Below, piece by piece: positions 9,139-18,901 of a stretch of 64,000 nt of DNA. A program made the translations under genes and the position numbers. The stretch covers positions 62,001 to 126,000 of the forward strand of contig NZ_AZER01000016.1 in NCBI RefSeq assembly GCF_001436045.1, read 5' to 3'. Origin of the DNA: Limosilactobacillus frumenti DSM 13145. GTDB lineage: Bacteria; Bacillota; Bacilli; Lactobacillales; Lactobacillaceae. The notes beneath the pieces were generated by a model, which saw nothing but the letters and a program-made list of their open reading frames with translations, searched no databases and was not told the DNA's origin. Within the stretch, counting starts at the first letter, position 1, and the number at the start of each line of letters is the position of its first letter.

Positions 9139-10980
9139 ATGACAATGAGTTTAGACGAAATGAAAGAACGTCAAAAACATATCCGTAACTTTTCCATTGT
9201 CGCTCATATTGACCATGGTAAGTCGACACTGGCTGACCGGATCCTTGAAATGACGGATACGATTAGTAAGCGGGAGATGAAAAACCAAGTCTTAGATGAT
9301 ATGCCCCTGGAACGAGAACGGGGAATTACTATTAAGTTGAATGCGGTTGCTTTGACCTACCATGCCAAGGATGGGCAGGATTACATTTTCCACTTAATTG
9401 ATACCCCAGGTCATGTGGACTTTTCATATGAAGTTTCACGTTCACTTGCTGCTTGTGAAGGCGCTTTGCTTGTCGTCGATGCTTCACAAGGGGTCGAAGC
9501 TCAGACGCTGGCCAATACCTACCTGGCACTTGATAATGATTTGGAGATTCTGCCAGTGATCAATAAAATTGATTTGCCATCGGCTGATCCGGAAGGTACT
9601 AAGAAGCAGATTGAAGATGAGATTGGTCTCGATACTGAAGATGCCGTGGATGTGAGTGCGAAGACAGGGCTAGGGGTAGATAAGGTCCTCGAACGCATCG
9701 TTAAGGATGTCCCAGCACCAACTGGTGACTTAACTGCCCCTCTCAAAGCATTGATCTTTGATTCAAAGTACGATGATTACCGAGGGGTTGTGCTCAGTGT
9801 GCGGGTTTTTGAGGGAACCGTGAAAAAGGGTGACCACATTCGCCTGATGAACTCCGGCACCGAATATGAAGTGGCTGAAGTTGGGATCAACTCACCAAAA
9901 CCATTGGCGCGGGACGTCTTGATGGCCGGGGATGTTGGTTATATCACTGCCAGCATCAAGGACATTAAGGATACGCGGGTCGGTGATACGGTCACTAATG
10001 CTGATCACCCAACCGGTAAGCCACTGGAAGGTTACCGTCAAATGACCCCAATGGTTTATGCAGGGCTTTATCCCACCGATAATGCCAAGTTCAATGACTT
10101 ACGGGATGCCCTGGAAAAATTACAGTTGAATGATGCGGCGTTGACATTTGAACCGGAATCGTCACAAGCATTAGGGTTCGGTTTTCGTTGTGGATTCCTC
10201 GGCCTTTTGCACATGGATGTTGTTCAAGAGCGGTTAGAGCGAGAATTTAACCTGGACTTGATTACGACAGCGCCATCGGTTACTTATCATGTTGACCTTC
10301 ATGATGGCAGTGTCAAGGACGTTGAAAACCCAGCCGAAATGCCTGATGCATCATCTATTAAGGACATTAAAGAACCATTCGTTAAGGCCTCTATCATGGT
10401 GCCAAATGATTACGTGGGGCCAGTGATGGAATTATGCCAGCGGAAACGTGGCCAGTTCGACACAATGGAATACTTAAGTGACACACGGGTGAACGTGATT
10501 TACCATATTCCGTTGTCTGAAATTATTTTTGACTTTTTTGATAAACTGAAGTCATCGACGCGTGGTTATGCCTCCCTGGACTACGAAATTGATGACTACC
10601 GGCCAAGTGACCTCGTCAAGATCGATATTTTACTGAATGGTGACAAGGTCGATGCCCTCAGTTTCATTGCCCACCGTGATTTTGCGGCGGAGCGTGCGCG
10701 GGATATCACTTCTAAACTGAAAAAGATTATTCCGCGACAAAACTTTGAAATTCCTATTCAGGCCGCCATTGGTTCGAAGATTATTTCTCGGACCAACATT
10801 AAGGCTTACCGGAAGGATGTTACTGCGCGGATCCACACTGGGGACCCTGATCGGCGTGCTAAGCTACTGGAGAAGCAGAAGCGTGGTAAAAAACGGATGA
10901 AAGCCGTTGGTAAGGTTGATATTCCCCAAGAAGCCTTCATGGCCGTTTTGAAGACTGACGAAGAAGTCGACGATAAATAA
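9139..10980 (+). CDS. lepA: Elongation factor 4 (LepA GTPase)
   Basis: EF-4/LepA is a ribosomal GTPase resembling EF-G without domain IV, involved in back-translocation or ribosome assembly. The 613-residue protein has P-loop AHIDHGKST (about residue 22), RGITIK switch I, DTPGHVDF (G3), NKIDLP (G4) and SAKTG (G5). The C-terminal LepA-specific domain has [19 protein letters not shown] and ends with the basic [24 protein letters not shown]. An in-frame ATG six bases downstream is an equally good start. TGGTATACT at 9092-9099 is a probable extended -10 promoter element. Confidence 0.98.
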   Translation: MTMSLDEMKERQKHIRNFSIVAHIDHGKSTLADRILEMTDTISKREMKNQVLDDMPLERERGITIKLNAVALTYHAKDGQDYIFHLIDTPGHVDFSYEVSRSLAACEGALLVVDASQGVEAQTLANTYLALDNDLEILPVINKIDLPSADPEGTKKQIEDEIGLDTEDAVDVSAKTGLGVDKVLERIVKDVPAPTGDLTAPLKALIFDSKYDDYRGVVLSVRVFEGTVKKGDHIRLMNSGTEYEVAEVGINSPKPLARDVLMAGDVGYITASIKDIKDTRVGDTVTNADHPTGKPLEGYRQMTPMVYAGLYPTDNAKFNDLRDALEKLQLNDAALTFEPESSQALGFGFRCGFLGLLHMDVVQERLEREFNLDLITTAPSVTYHVDLHDGSVKDVENPAEMPDASSIKDIKEPFVKASIMVPNDYVGPVMELCQRKRGQFDTMEYLSDTRVNVIYHIPLSEIIFDFFDKLKSSTRGYASLDYEIDDYRPSDLVKIDILLNGDKVDALSFIAHRDFAAERARDITSKLKKIIPRQNFEIPIQAAIGSKIISRTNIKAYRKDVTARIHTGDPDRRAKLLEKQKRGKKRMKAVGKVDIPQEAFMAVLKTDEEVDDK

Positions 10981-11063
10981 GCGTTGATATTACAGCATTC
11001 TCGCCATTCTGTTTAACAAAACTAGGGCGATTCATTGAGTAGTTTTCCCTGAATAACAAATTT

Positions 11064-11099
11064 GATCACTTTCCTAGTAAATGGGAAAGTGATTTTTTA
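11064..11099 (+). terminator. Intrinsic terminator after lepA
   Basis: ATCACTTTCC (11065-11074) pairs perfectly with GGAAAGTGAT (11084-11093) and is followed by TTTTTT. The ~80 bases between lepA and this hairpin hold nothing else that I can identify. Confidence 0.9.
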
Positions 11100-11153
11100 T
11101 GCTCTTATAAAGCATAATTAGCACAAAATTAGAAAATCATTATAAATTTGTTA

Positions 11154-11182
11154 TTGACAAAAAATAAGCAAGATGATATATT
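11154..11182 (+). promoter_or_regulatory. Strong sigma-A promoter of the Cys-leader operon
   Basis: A consensus TTGACA (11154-11159) is followed after exactly 17 bases by TATATT (11177-11182). Transcription should start near 11190, about 30 bases before the leader peptide start codon. Confidence 0.85.
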
Positions 11183-11221
11183 TACAAATGTACTCAAGAA
11201 AACGAAAAAGAAGGTGAACTC

Positions 11222-11317
11222 ATGTTACAAACTTATTCAATGTGTTGTTGTCAATCAATTATGAATAGCGGACATACTGACATGGGTTCAGTTGGCCGTT
11301 CTTTTGGGATTGATTGA
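11222..11317 (+). CDS. Cys-rich leader peptide, 31 aa (putative attenuator peptide)
   Basis: A 31-codon ORF starts with ATG at 11222, 4-5 bases after AAGGTGA. The peptide starts MLQTYSMCCCQSIMNSGH and ends VGRSFGID. Codons 8-10 are three consecutive TGT Cys codons, very unusual in a lactobacillus protein. The ORF lies between a consensus promoter and an intrinsic terminator, upstream of a probable thiol alkyltransferase and amino acid transporter. The layout is that of an amino-acid-sensing transcription attenuator, with cysteine scarcity stalling the ribosome at codons 8-10. I know of no named family for this peptide; the regulatory role is inference from arrangement and RNA pairing. Confidence 0.7.
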   Translation: MLQTYSMCCCQSIMNSGHTDMGSVGRSFGID

Positions 11318-11318
11318 T
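11250..11318 (+). promoter_or_regulatory. Leader RNA helix starting at the Cys codons
   Basis: TCAATCAAT (11251-11259), starting at the last base of the third Cys codon, is perfectly complementary to ATTGATTGA (11309-11317), which ends at the leader stop codon; G-U pairs extend it to 11250-11260/11308-11318. A ribosome stalled at the Cys codons would mask the 5' arm and free the 3' arm. This couples translation of the Cys codons to folding just before the terminator. Confidence 0.55.
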
Positions 11319-11356
11319 CGTACCCAGTAGAACGACATCTTCTATCAAAAATGATA

Positions 11357-11393
11357 GGGCAACGGATCATGTTAGTGATTCGTTGCCCTTTTT
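11357..11393 (+). terminator. Leader terminator before the UroD-like gene
   Basis: A 13-bp stem (11357-11369 with 11376-11388, one G-U pair, six-base loop) is followed by five Ts. It stands 40 bases after the leader-peptide stop codon and 32 bases before the first structural gene, so it must be bypassed for the operon to be expressed. A smaller hairpin CTATCA-AAAA-TGATAG (11342-11357) immediately precedes it and shares one base. Confidence 0.85.
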
Positions 11394-11424
11394 GTGTACT
11401 TAGAAATGGAGGAGTGGAGTAAAT

Positions 11425-12438
11425 ATGGTATTAGATAGACAAGAAGTTTTGGCCGCATTACATAACCAAACCCCTAAGCATGTGCCGGTATCTTTCTGGC
11501 GGCACTTTGCTGACAATGAATTTACAGACGCGGCCGTAAAACCAGCAGTGGTTCAAACAAATTTGAAGGGTCACCAGGATTACTATGATAAGGTTCACGT
11601 TGACTTTGCAAAAACGATGTTGGACGGCTACTTCCCATATCCTTTCCGCGGTGTGGACAACCCATTAGATCCGGATCAATTGGTTAACTTGCAACCATTG
11701 ACTACTGATGATCCATGGATTACCGGTCAAGTTGAATTGGCCCGCCAGCAACAAGTTATTGTTGGTGATCGTCCGGTGTTCATCACGATGTTTTCGCCAT
11801 TAATTTTATTCAAATGGGCACTGTTTGAACACTACATTGAACCGTTGACAACTGGTGACCATCGCTTTGCTGACCTTTACGAAAAACATCCTCAGGTCGT
11901 CGTTGCGGTGCTTAAACAAATGGCTGCGGACTTGAAAACGCTTGTCACGGTTTTGATGGCCAATACTAAGATTGATGGAATCTACTACAGTACCCAGTCC
12001 ATTCAAGATTCACGAGTTAATAATCATCACTTTTTCGAACAAGTAATGGAGCCAATCGATATGGAAGTGCAAACCGCTATTAATGCCGTTTCACCACTGA
12101 ACATCCTTCATATCTGTGGCTTTGATGGGGCGACAAACGAATTATCCTGGTTCAAGGATTATTCCTTGCAGGTTATTAACTGGGCAACAGGGGTTGATCA
12201 CTATACCTTAGCTGAAGGGAAGAAGCTTTTTAATGACCGTCCTGTCCTTGGTGGCTTTGATAATAGTGTTAAAGGCCTTCTGTATACTGGAACAAAACAA
12301 CAGATTCAAGATGAGGTCCACCGCCTCATTAGTGAAGTTGGGAAGAAAGGAGTTCTGCTTGGTGCTGACTGCACGGTACCACGTGATATTTCATACCAGC
12401 GCCTTAATTGGGCCATTGAGGCTGCTCATCAAATCTAA
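11425..12438 (+). CDS. UroD-fold zinc-type methyl/alkyltransferase family protein
   Basis: The 337-residue protein belongs to the uroporphyrinogen decarboxylase (URO-D) fold superfamily. True UroD acts in heme synthesis, which lactobacilli generally lack and of which no other gene is seen here. Instead the protein shows H229-x-C231 (in LHICGFDGA) and a distant C316 (in GADCTVP), the His-x-Cys...Cys zinc-ligand pattern of the MtaA/CmuA methyltransferase branch, which activates a thiol for alkylation. A thiol-directed methyl or alkyl transfer (for example to homocysteine) is inferred; the substrate is unknown. It is the first structural gene after the Cys-codon leader and is followed by ABC transporter genes at 15-base spacing. 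Confidence 0.8.
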   Translation: MVLDRQEVLAALHNQTPKHVPVSFWRHFADNEFTDAAVKPAVVQTNLKGHQDYYDKVHVDFAKTMLDGYFPYPFRGVDNPLDPDQLVNLQPLTTDDPWITGQVELARQQQVIVGDRPVFITMFSPLILFKWALFEHYIEPLTTGDHRFADLYEKHPQVVVAVLKQMAADLKTLVTVLMANTKIDGIYYSTQSIQDSRVNNHHFFEQVMEPIDMEVQTAINAVSPLNILHICGFDGATNELSWFKDYSLQVINWATGVDHYTLAEGKKLFNDRPVLGGFDNSVKGLLYTGTKQQIQDEVHRLISEVGKKGVLLGADCTVPRDISYQRLNWAIEAAHQI

Positions 12439-12453
12439 GAAGGGGTTATCAAG

Positions 12454-13197
12454 ATGTTACTAGAAGTCAAAGATTTACAAAAACAATTTAATGGTCACCA
12501 GGTGTTAGATGGCGTTGACCTTCAAATTCACCAGGGCGAGGTACTTGTTATCATTGGGCCATCTGGTTCCGGAAAAACTACTTTATTGCGCAACTTAAAT
12601 TTCTTAGAACATGCTGATTCAGGAACGATGCACTTTGCTGATCAGACGATCGACCTGGGTAAACCTAGTAAACAACAAGTCCAGTGGGTTCGTCGTCATA
12701 CCGCGATGGTCTTCCAAAATTATAACCTCTTTAAAAATAAGACCGCTCAACAGAACATTGCGGAAGGATTGATTTATGGACATGGGGTGGATGCTAAAAC
12801 TGCCAATCAGAAGGCCGCACAAGCATTAAAGAACTTGGGCTTGTATGATCGTCGGCACTATTTTCCAACCCAACTGTCTGGTGGTCAGCAGCAACGAATT
12901 GGAATTGCGCGGGCGACGGTTTTGAAACCAGAAGTGGTCCTGTTCGATGAACCAACTAGTGCTTTGGATCCTGAGTTGGTGGGGACGGTTCTGAAAGATA
13001 TGCAGCGCTTAGCTGAAAATGGGCAAACAATGGTCGTGGTTACTCACCAAATGTGGTTTGCCCGCAATGTTGCTAGTCGGGTGGCGTTCTTTGCAGATGG
13101 TCAAATTCAGGAGATTGGCAAACCTGCCGACATCTTTGATCATCCCCAAAAGCAACGTACCAAGCAATTCTTGAATGCCTTAGCAGATAACTATTAA
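12454..13197 (+). CDS. Polar amino acid ABC transporter, ATP-binding subunit
   Basis: A 247-residue PAAT-family ATPase. Walker A is GPSGSGKTT (about residues 33-41), followed by the Q-loop FQNYNLF, the signature LSGGQQQRIGIARA, Walker [15 protein letters not shown] and the H-loop VVVTHQM. It would energise import together with the two following permeases and the secreted binding protein. Genes are tightly packed (15-20 bases) after the UroD-like gene, so the substrate is probably related to that enzyme. Cystine, cysteine derivatives, methionine derivatives or a methylated thiol compound are candidates; sequence alone does not decide. Confidence 0.9.
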   Translation: MLLEVKDLQKQFNGHQVLDGVDLQIHQGEVLVIIGPSGSGKTTLLRNLNFLEHADSGTMHFADQTIDLGKPSKQQVQWVRRHTAMVFQNYNLFKNKTAQQNIAEGLIYGHGVDAKTANQKAAQALKNLGLYDRRHYFPTQLSGGQQQRIGIARATVLKPEVVLFDEPTSALDPELVGTVLKDMQRLAENGQTMVVVTHQMWFARNVASRVAFFADGQIQEIGKPADIFDHPQKQRTKQFLNALADNY

Positions 13198-13216
13198 TAA
13201 AGGAGGGTCATCAAAA

Positions 13217-13885
13217 ATGAATAGCCAAAAGATCCTATCAGTAATTTGGCGTGGCTTTCCCAATACCTTGACACTCCTGATTTGGTCATTCATCTTTGCC
13301 ACTATCTTAGGATTGGCACTGACTTGGCTTGACTTACGAAAGAATAGGTTTGCCCGGGGAATTGCCACGGTCTACCTCAACTTGGTTCGGGGGACACCAC
13401 CGCTGTTGATGCTACTGATGGCCTATTATGGACTACCAGTCTTGTTGAAGGCAATTGGTATTGACATCGACCATTGGACCAGAATGACGTTTGGGGTTCT
13501 GGGACTCACTCTGGGCTGGAGTGGATATTTATCCGAAGCTTTCCGAAGTGCATATCTTTCAGTTGATCGCGGTCAAATAGAAGCAGCGCGGTCAGTTGGA
13601 ATGCCCGATCGGACAACTTTCTGGCAAATCATCATTCCCCAGGCAGCAATGATTGCCTTGCCGAATATTGAGAATCTAGTTGTTGGGTTGGTCAAAGCAA
13701 CTTCATTAGTGTATGTTATCGGTCTTTATGATTTGTATAACCAAGCCTCAAATCTTTCCAACCAGACAGCAGGCCTCCATCAGTTACAGATTTTTGTCCT
13801 GCTGGCTTTAACTTACTGGCTACTGGTTCTCGTGATTGAAGCCTTGTTCCGTTTGATCCGCCGTCGTTACCGGCAAATGATTTAG
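13217..13885 (+). CDS. Amino acid ABC transporter permease 1
   Basis: A 222-residue membrane permease of the His/Glu/Gln/Arg/opine type. About five hydrophobic segments are visible, the first at residues 15-37. The ATPase-coupling EAA loop reads EAARSVGMPDRTTFWQIIIPQA near residues 118-139, and the family signature NLVRGTPPLLMLL is near residue 55. It has a strong RBS (AAAGGAGGG) and is paired with the next, homologous permease, suggesting a heterodimeric channel. It starts 19 bases after the ATPase gene. Confidence 0.9.
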   Translation: MNSQKILSVIWRGFPNTLTLLIWSFIFATILGLALTWLDLRKNRFARGIATVYLNLVRGTPPLLMLLMAYYGLPVLLKAIGIDIDHWTRMTFGVLGLTLGWSGYLSEAFRSAYLSVDRGQIEAARSVGMPDRTTFWQIIIPQAAMIALPNIENLVVGLVKATSLVYVIGLYDLYNQASNLSNQTAGLHQLQIFVLLALTYWLLVLVIEALFRLIRRRYRQMI

Positions 13886-13899
13886 GGAGGTGGAGTTCA

Positions 13900-14601
13900 A
13901 TGTTTGATATTAATTTTGCTCGTGATTCATTTAGTCAGATTCTGGCAGCCACTCCCCTCACATTGTTGATCACGTTTGGTGCTACGATCATTGGCCTCTT
14001 GCTCGCAATCTTAGTGGTCATTGCACGGGAAAAGAAGATTCCCGGATTATCGCAAGTCTTGGCTGTCCTGGTTTCCTTTATTCGGGGAACTCCCATCCTG
14101 GTTCAGCTATACGTCGTTTATTATGGTCTGCCACAGTTGCTAGTTTTGATGAAAGGGTGGGGATGGAATACTAATCCTGATGGTTTGCCGGCAATTGTAA
14201 TTGCCTTCTCGGCCTATGGATTGAATGCCATGGCCAATCTTTCGGAAAGTATTCGCGCAGCATACCATGCTGTTGATCCTGGTCAGTATGAAGCTGCCCT
14301 GACAGTGGGGATGAGTCCGGTTAAGGGAATTACTCAAATTGTGATTCCCCAGTTGACTGTAAACCTGATTCCGAACTTCACAAATATTTTTCTTGATTTA
14401 ATCAAGGATACCGCCCTTGTTTATAACATTGGGTTGGTCGAAATTATGGGACAAGCTAATATTATTTCCTCAATTGGCTTTAAGTACCTAGAAACTTACA
14501 CTGATGCTCTCGTTATCTACATCATCTTGTGCTGGATCTTTGCACGAATCCTGCGGTTAATTGAAGCACGGTTGCGACAACGTTACGTCATTGCTCAATA
14601 G
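13900..14601 (+). CDS. Amino acid ABC transporter permease 2
   Basis: A 233-residue permease homologous to the preceding gene. It shows FIRGTPILVQLYVVYYGLP near residue 65 and the EAA coupling loop YEAALTVGMSPVKGITQIVIPQ near residues 130-150, with about five transmembrane helices. Start ATG at 13900 follows AGGGAGGTGG that overlaps the end of the previous gene by coupling distance (14 bases). It probably forms the channel with permease 1. Confidence 0.9.
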   Translation: MFDINFARDSFSQILAATPLTLLITFGATIIGLLLAILVVIAREKKIPGLSQVLAVLVSFIRGTPILVQLYVVYYGLPQLLVLMKGWGWNTNPDGLPAIVIAFSAYGLNAMANLSESIRAAYHAVDPGQYEAALTVGMSPVKGITQIVIPQLTVNLIPNFTNIFLDLIKDTALVYNIGLVEIMGQANIISSIGFKYLETYTDALVIYIILCWIFARILRLIEARLRQRYVIAQ

Positions 14602-14621
14602 GAGCAGAAAGGAATTGTATT

Positions 14622-15464
14622 ATGAAATTAACTAAATTATTTACTCGTTTATCATTAGCCGGTCTCGTCGCGGCGACGGTTGTGTCAGCTGGGGGAACAG
14701 TCCATGCGGCTAAAACCGTGAATGTAGCTGCTCCTAACGGTAATCCAGCTTATATCGTAAACACCGACCACGGTCCGGAAGGTTACTATGGTGAATTAAT
14801 TAAGAAAATTGATCATGACCTTCCTCAATACAAGTTTAAGACAACCTTTACTTCACAAAATGCGGTTTTTTCCGGACTACAAAGTGGTAAGTACGACATT
14901 GCCTTAAACAACTCGTGGTATAACAAACAACGTTTTCAAACTTACTACCACACTCGTGCAGTGGGACTCGATGATTTGCGACTGGTTTATCGGAAGAACG
15001 GTAAGAAAGCTGCTTCGTTGAATGAAGTTGCTAAGAAGAACCTCAAATTAGTACCAGTTTCTACTGATGATGCCCGTTACAGTGTTTTACAGGATTACAA
15101 CAATTCCCACAGTAAGAAAGTTAACTTAAAGGCCATCGGTGACCAATCATCCGCGGATGCCCTAGCTCAAGTAGCCAATGGTAAGTATGATGTTGCTTTA
15201 TATCCATATGCTGCTTACAAGCAAGTCGCTAATTCCAAAAATGGTAAAAAGCTAACCGCTTCAAAGTCCATTGATCAACGGTCTGCCTACTTGTTAGTTC
15301 ACAAGAGCAGTCAAAACAAGAAGCTGACTAAAGATCTTAATAAGGAAATTCAGAAGCTTTATAATGACGGTTACTTAGAAAAGTTAACCAAGAAGTACCT
15401 GTATGAAAATACGTTTGCATTGCCTAATGCCAAGAAGGAATACAATGCTGAATTCAACAAGTAA
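14622..15464 (+). CDS. ABC transporter substrate-binding protein (secreted, no lipobox)
   Basis: A 280-residue family-3 type solute-binding protein. The N-terminus is a Sec signal peptide (basic MKLTKLFTR, hydrophobic core, likely cleavage after VHA near residue 29); there is no LxxC lipobox, so it is not an obvious lipoprotein and may be held at the surface by charge, as its Lys-rich composition would allow. The ligand fold is recognisable from FSGLQSGKYDIALNNSWYN and DALAQVANGKYDVALYPYA. It is the last gene of the operon and is followed by a strong hairpin. The bound ligand is not evident. Confidence 0.88.
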   Translation: MKLTKLFTRLSLAGLVAATVVSAGGTVHAAKTVNVAAPNGNPAYIVNTDHGPEGYYGELIKKIDHDLPQYKFKTTFTSQNAVFSGLQSGKYDIALNNSWYNKQRFQTYYHTRAVGLDDLRLVYRKNGKKAASLNEVAKKNLKLVPVSTDDARYSVLQDYNNSHSKKVNLKAIGDQSSADALAQVANGKYDVALYPYAAYKQVANSKNGKKLTASKSIDQRSAYLLVHKSSQNKKLTKDLNKEIQKLYNDGYLEKLTKKYLYENTFALPNAKKEYNAEFNK

Positions 15465-15474
15465 TTTTTAAAAT

Positions 15475-15510
15475 AAAAAAGAGATCGGCGACAAGCCGGT
15501 CTCTTTTTGC
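15475..15510. terminator. Bidirectional terminator between ABC operon and ldh
   Basis: GAGATCGGC (15481-15489) pairs with GCCGGTCTC (15495-15503) with a G-U pair, flanked by an A run on the left and a T run on the right, so it works for both converging genes. Confidence 0.85.
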
Positions 15511-15528
15511 TATAACAACTAAAGTAAA

Positions 15529-16503
<975 letters not shown>

Positions 16504-16544
16504 TCATCTGTGAATATGCAATTTGAGATTTCTCTCACATATTG

Positions 16545-16553
16545 ATTATACCA
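16545..16553 (-). promoter_or_regulatory. Extended -10 of the ldh promoter
   Basis: On the minus strand the sequence reads TGGTATAAT, a perfect -10 hexamer with an upstream TG. No good -35 is seen, which is acceptable for extended -10 promoters. It lies about 60 bases before the ldh start codon. Confidence 0.6.
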
Positions 16554-16734
16554 TTCCTTGTGAAAATTGCTATCAGATTTGGATATAATTCACGAATGTG
16601 TTAATTATTCACATATTCATCGAATAAATAAAATTTTGTTTACTTTTCATTAACGGATCCTTTTGCACTCTGTTAACCATGTGATAAAATATATCTGTAT
16701 CTAAACAATCTATGAATAGGAGGAGGTGATTACC

Positions 16735-17040
16735 ATGCTGAATCAAACCAAACGTTTTATGCGTGACCATGATTTGATGTACAAAAAGGAGTACATTCGT
16801 CCGATGATGACTCCCCAACATGTATACGTTTTTCGTTTTGGTAAACATAAACTCAACAACCGGGTAATCATTCGATACTCCCACACTTGGACGGGACGTC
16901 TGCGAATTAATGAAATTGACGTTCGTCTGCATCACCAGCATCATCCACGAATCTTTTTGACTGAAGCAGATTTAATTGATTATCTTAAGAGTCACTTTGA
17001 AAAAGATGATCAAACGACTAATGATAATAGTGATGAGTAA
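16735..17040 (+). CDS. Conserved hypothetical protein, 101 aa
   Basis: I do not recognise the family. The ATG at 16735 is chosen because it follows a very strong AGGAGGAGGTGA ribosome-binding site; an in-frame GTG nine bases earlier overlaps that site. The protein is soluble, rich in His, Arg and aromatic residues in its first 85 positions (YVFRFGKHKLNNRVIIRYSH), and has an acidic tail (EKDDQTTNDNSDE). It is divergent from ldh and monocistronic between its own promoter region and the hairpin at 17066-17097. No function can be proposed. Confidence 0.75.
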   Translation: MLNQTKRFMRDHDLMYKKEYIRPMMTPQHVYVFRFGKHKLNNRVIIRYSHTWTGRLRINEIDVRLHHQHHPRIFLTEADLIDYLKSHFEKDDQTTNDNSDE

Positions 17041-17065
17041 GTGCGACAGTGATGCTGCATATTAA

Positions 17066-17097
17066 AGGGGCTGAGCGTAAAACTCAGTCTCTTTTTC
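17066..17097 (+). terminator. Intrinsic terminator after the 101-aa gene
   Basis: GGGGCTGAG pairs with CTCAGTCTC (two G-U pairs) and is followed by five Ts. Confidence 0.75.
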
Positions 17098-17125
17098 ATA
17101 TTGAACAACGGATGGAGGAATATAC

Positions 17126-18088
17126 ATGGGCTGGACAGCGATTAAGGTCATTACTACGAATGAGGCAGTTGAAGCGGTTTCGTATATTTTGACTGATGAA
17201 GGGGCGGTCGGTGTGCAGATTGATGATGCTGCCGATTTCGCAAAGTTAAAGCCAGGACGGTTTGGCAAACACGGTGAAATTGTTGATCCAAAGACAATCC
17301 CTCATCGGGCCTCTGGCGCCGCAATTACTGGTTACTTTCCTGAAAAGACGTTTGTTCCAGAATTAGTGCCGATCATCAAGCAACGGGTTCAGCAATTAGC
17401 TCAGTTCGATTTGGATCCGGGAGAGGGGTCCGTTGTTGCTGATCAAGTTAATGATGAAAAATGGGCAACGGTTTGGCAAAAATATTATCATCCATTACGA
17501 ATAACTAGCCGCTTAACAATTGTCCCTGAATGGGAGAAGTATCAACGCCAGTCACCAGACGAAAAACTTATTATTCTTGACCCAGGAATGGCTTTTGGAA
17601 CCGGGACGCATCCAACAACGCGGTTGATGTTAGAAGCCCTGGAAATCGTCGTGCGGGGCGGTGAGTCGATGATTGATGTCGGTACAGGGTCTGGGGTGTT
17701 GAGCATTGCTGCCAAGCAACTCGGCGCGGATGATATTGCTGCCTATGATATCGACGAAGTGGCAGTTCATTCTGCCAAGCGCAATTTAGCACTGAATCCG
17801 GTAGCTTCTGATGTCAAAGTGGGGGTTAACAGTTTACTGGATGGGATTCATACGCAAGTGGACTTGATTGTGGCCAATATTTTAGCGGAAATCATTGTCC
17901 CGTTAGTTCCACAAGCAATGGAAAATCTTCGTCCAGGCGGGCACTTCTTAGTATCGGGAATAATTAAGGATAAGGCCGAGTTAGTTCGCAATAAGTTACA
18001 CGCAGCGGGCTTTATTATTGACCAACAGCTGCGGATGAAGGATTGGTATGGCATGATTGCTCATAAACCAACGGAGGATGAACAGTAA
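17126..18088 (+). CDS. prmA: Ribosomal protein L11 methyltransferase
   Basis: PrmA trimethylates L11 using SAM. The 320-residue protein has an N-terminal L11-recognition domain (about residues 1-110), then a class I SAM-binding Rossmann domain with [18 protein letters not shown] (about 152-169), motif [19 protein letters not shown] and the [12 protein letters not shown] motif (post-I/IV). The ATG at 17126 follows GGATGGAGGAA. It overlaps the next gene, rsmE, by one base (TAATG), so the pair is translationally coupled. Confidence 0.96.
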   Translation: MGWTAIKVITTNEAVEAVSYILTDEGAVGVQIDDAADFAKLKPGRFGKHGEIVDPKTIPHRASGAAITGYFPEKTFVPELVPIIKQRVQQLAQFDLDPGEGSVVADQVNDEKWATVWQKYYHPLRITSRLTIVPEWEKYQRQSPDEKLIILDPGMAFGTGTHPTTRLMLEALEIVVRGGESMIDVGTGSGVLSIAAKQLGADDIAAYDIDEVAVHSAKRNLALNPVASDVKVGVNSLLDGIHTQVDLIVANILAEIIVPLVPQAMENLRPGGHFLVSGIIKDKAELVRNKLHAAGFIIDQQLRMKDWYGMIAHKPTEDEQ

Positions 18089-18846
18089 TGCAGCACTATT
18101 TTGTTAACAGAGCAGTACCTAATCAACGTTTTACATTGCCTGATGATATTAGTCACCACCTTGTAACGGTGCTCCGTGCACAAATAGGAACGCGATTTGA
18201 GCTGGTCTTTAATGACCATCAATGCTACTTGGCTGAACTAACATCGACTGCTCCCACAGTTTCAGCAACGATTATTCATGCATTAGGGCGAAATCCAGAA
18301 CTACCAGTGCATACTGGAATTGCATGTGGAATCCCTAAAACAAAGGAAAAGCCTGAGATGATTGTGCAAAAGGGAACAGAAGTAGGTGTTCAGCAGATCA
18401 TCTTTTTCGATGCAGAACGATCAATTAGTCACTGGCAAGGTAATAAAAGAGCCCGGAAGCTGGCAAGACTCCAGAAAATTGCCAATTCTGCTGCTGAACA
18501 ATCACACCGCAATGTGCAACCACAAATTTACTACTGTGATTCACTAAAAGAACTGCTTAACAGCTATCCGGCTACCCATCGTTTGGTTGCCTGGGAAGAA
18601 TCTGCTAAGCAGGGGGAAACGAGTGCCCTCGTTAAGGTACTTCGCCAAACGACAATTGGGGAATCATTGTTAGCCATCTTTGGCCCTGAAGGTGGCTTAA
18701 GCAGCGAAGAAGTTGCCACAATGGAAAGTCAAGGTGTTATTCCAGTTGGTTTAGGACCACGAATTTTACGGACGGAAACAGCACCACTGTACTTTCTATC
18801 AGCTGTATCGGTAATTACTGAATTGGTGTCTTCTGATAAAAAGTGA
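18088..18846 (+). CDS. rsmE: 16S rRNA (uracil(1498)-N3)-methyltransferase
   Basis: RsmE methylates U1498 of 16S rRNA. The 252-residue protein has an N-terminal PUA-like domain (residues 1-70; ISHHLVTVLRAQIG) and a C-terminal SPOUT (trefoil-knot) domain with KPEMIVQKGTEVGV, IFGPEGGLSSEEV and the knot motif LGPRILRTETAPLYFLSAV that forms the SAM site. It shares TAATG with prmA; the pair occurs together in many Firmicutes. Confidence 0.96.
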   Translation: MQHYFVNRAVPNQRFTLPDDISHHLVTVLRAQIGTRFELVFNDHQCYLAELTSTAPTVSATIIHALGRNPELPVHTGIACGIPKTKEKPEMIVQKGTEVGVQQIIFFDAERSISHWQGNKRARKLARLQKIANSAAEQSHRNVQPQIYYCDSLKELLNSYPATHRLVAWEESAKQGETSALVKVLRQTTIGESLLAIFGPEGGLSSEEVATMESQGVIPVGLGPRILRTETAPLYFLSAVSVITELVSSDKK

Positions 18847-18901
18847 ATGTGGTACAATTATGACCACAATATTATAAGTAAGTGTAGGGAAGTAAAGATT
18901 A

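Noticed and set aside
11425-12438. Uroporphyrinogen decarboxylase of heme synthesis
   Set aside because: Lactobacilli generally lack heme synthesis, no other heme gene is present, and the zinc-ligand Cys/His pattern points to the methyltransferase branch.
16597-16613. TGTG-N9-CACA palindrome in the ldh upstream region as a Rex (redox) operator
   Set aside because: Rex sites are TTGTGAAWWWWTTCACAA-like; only the outer four bases match and the site is about 60 bases upstream of the start. Too weak to list.
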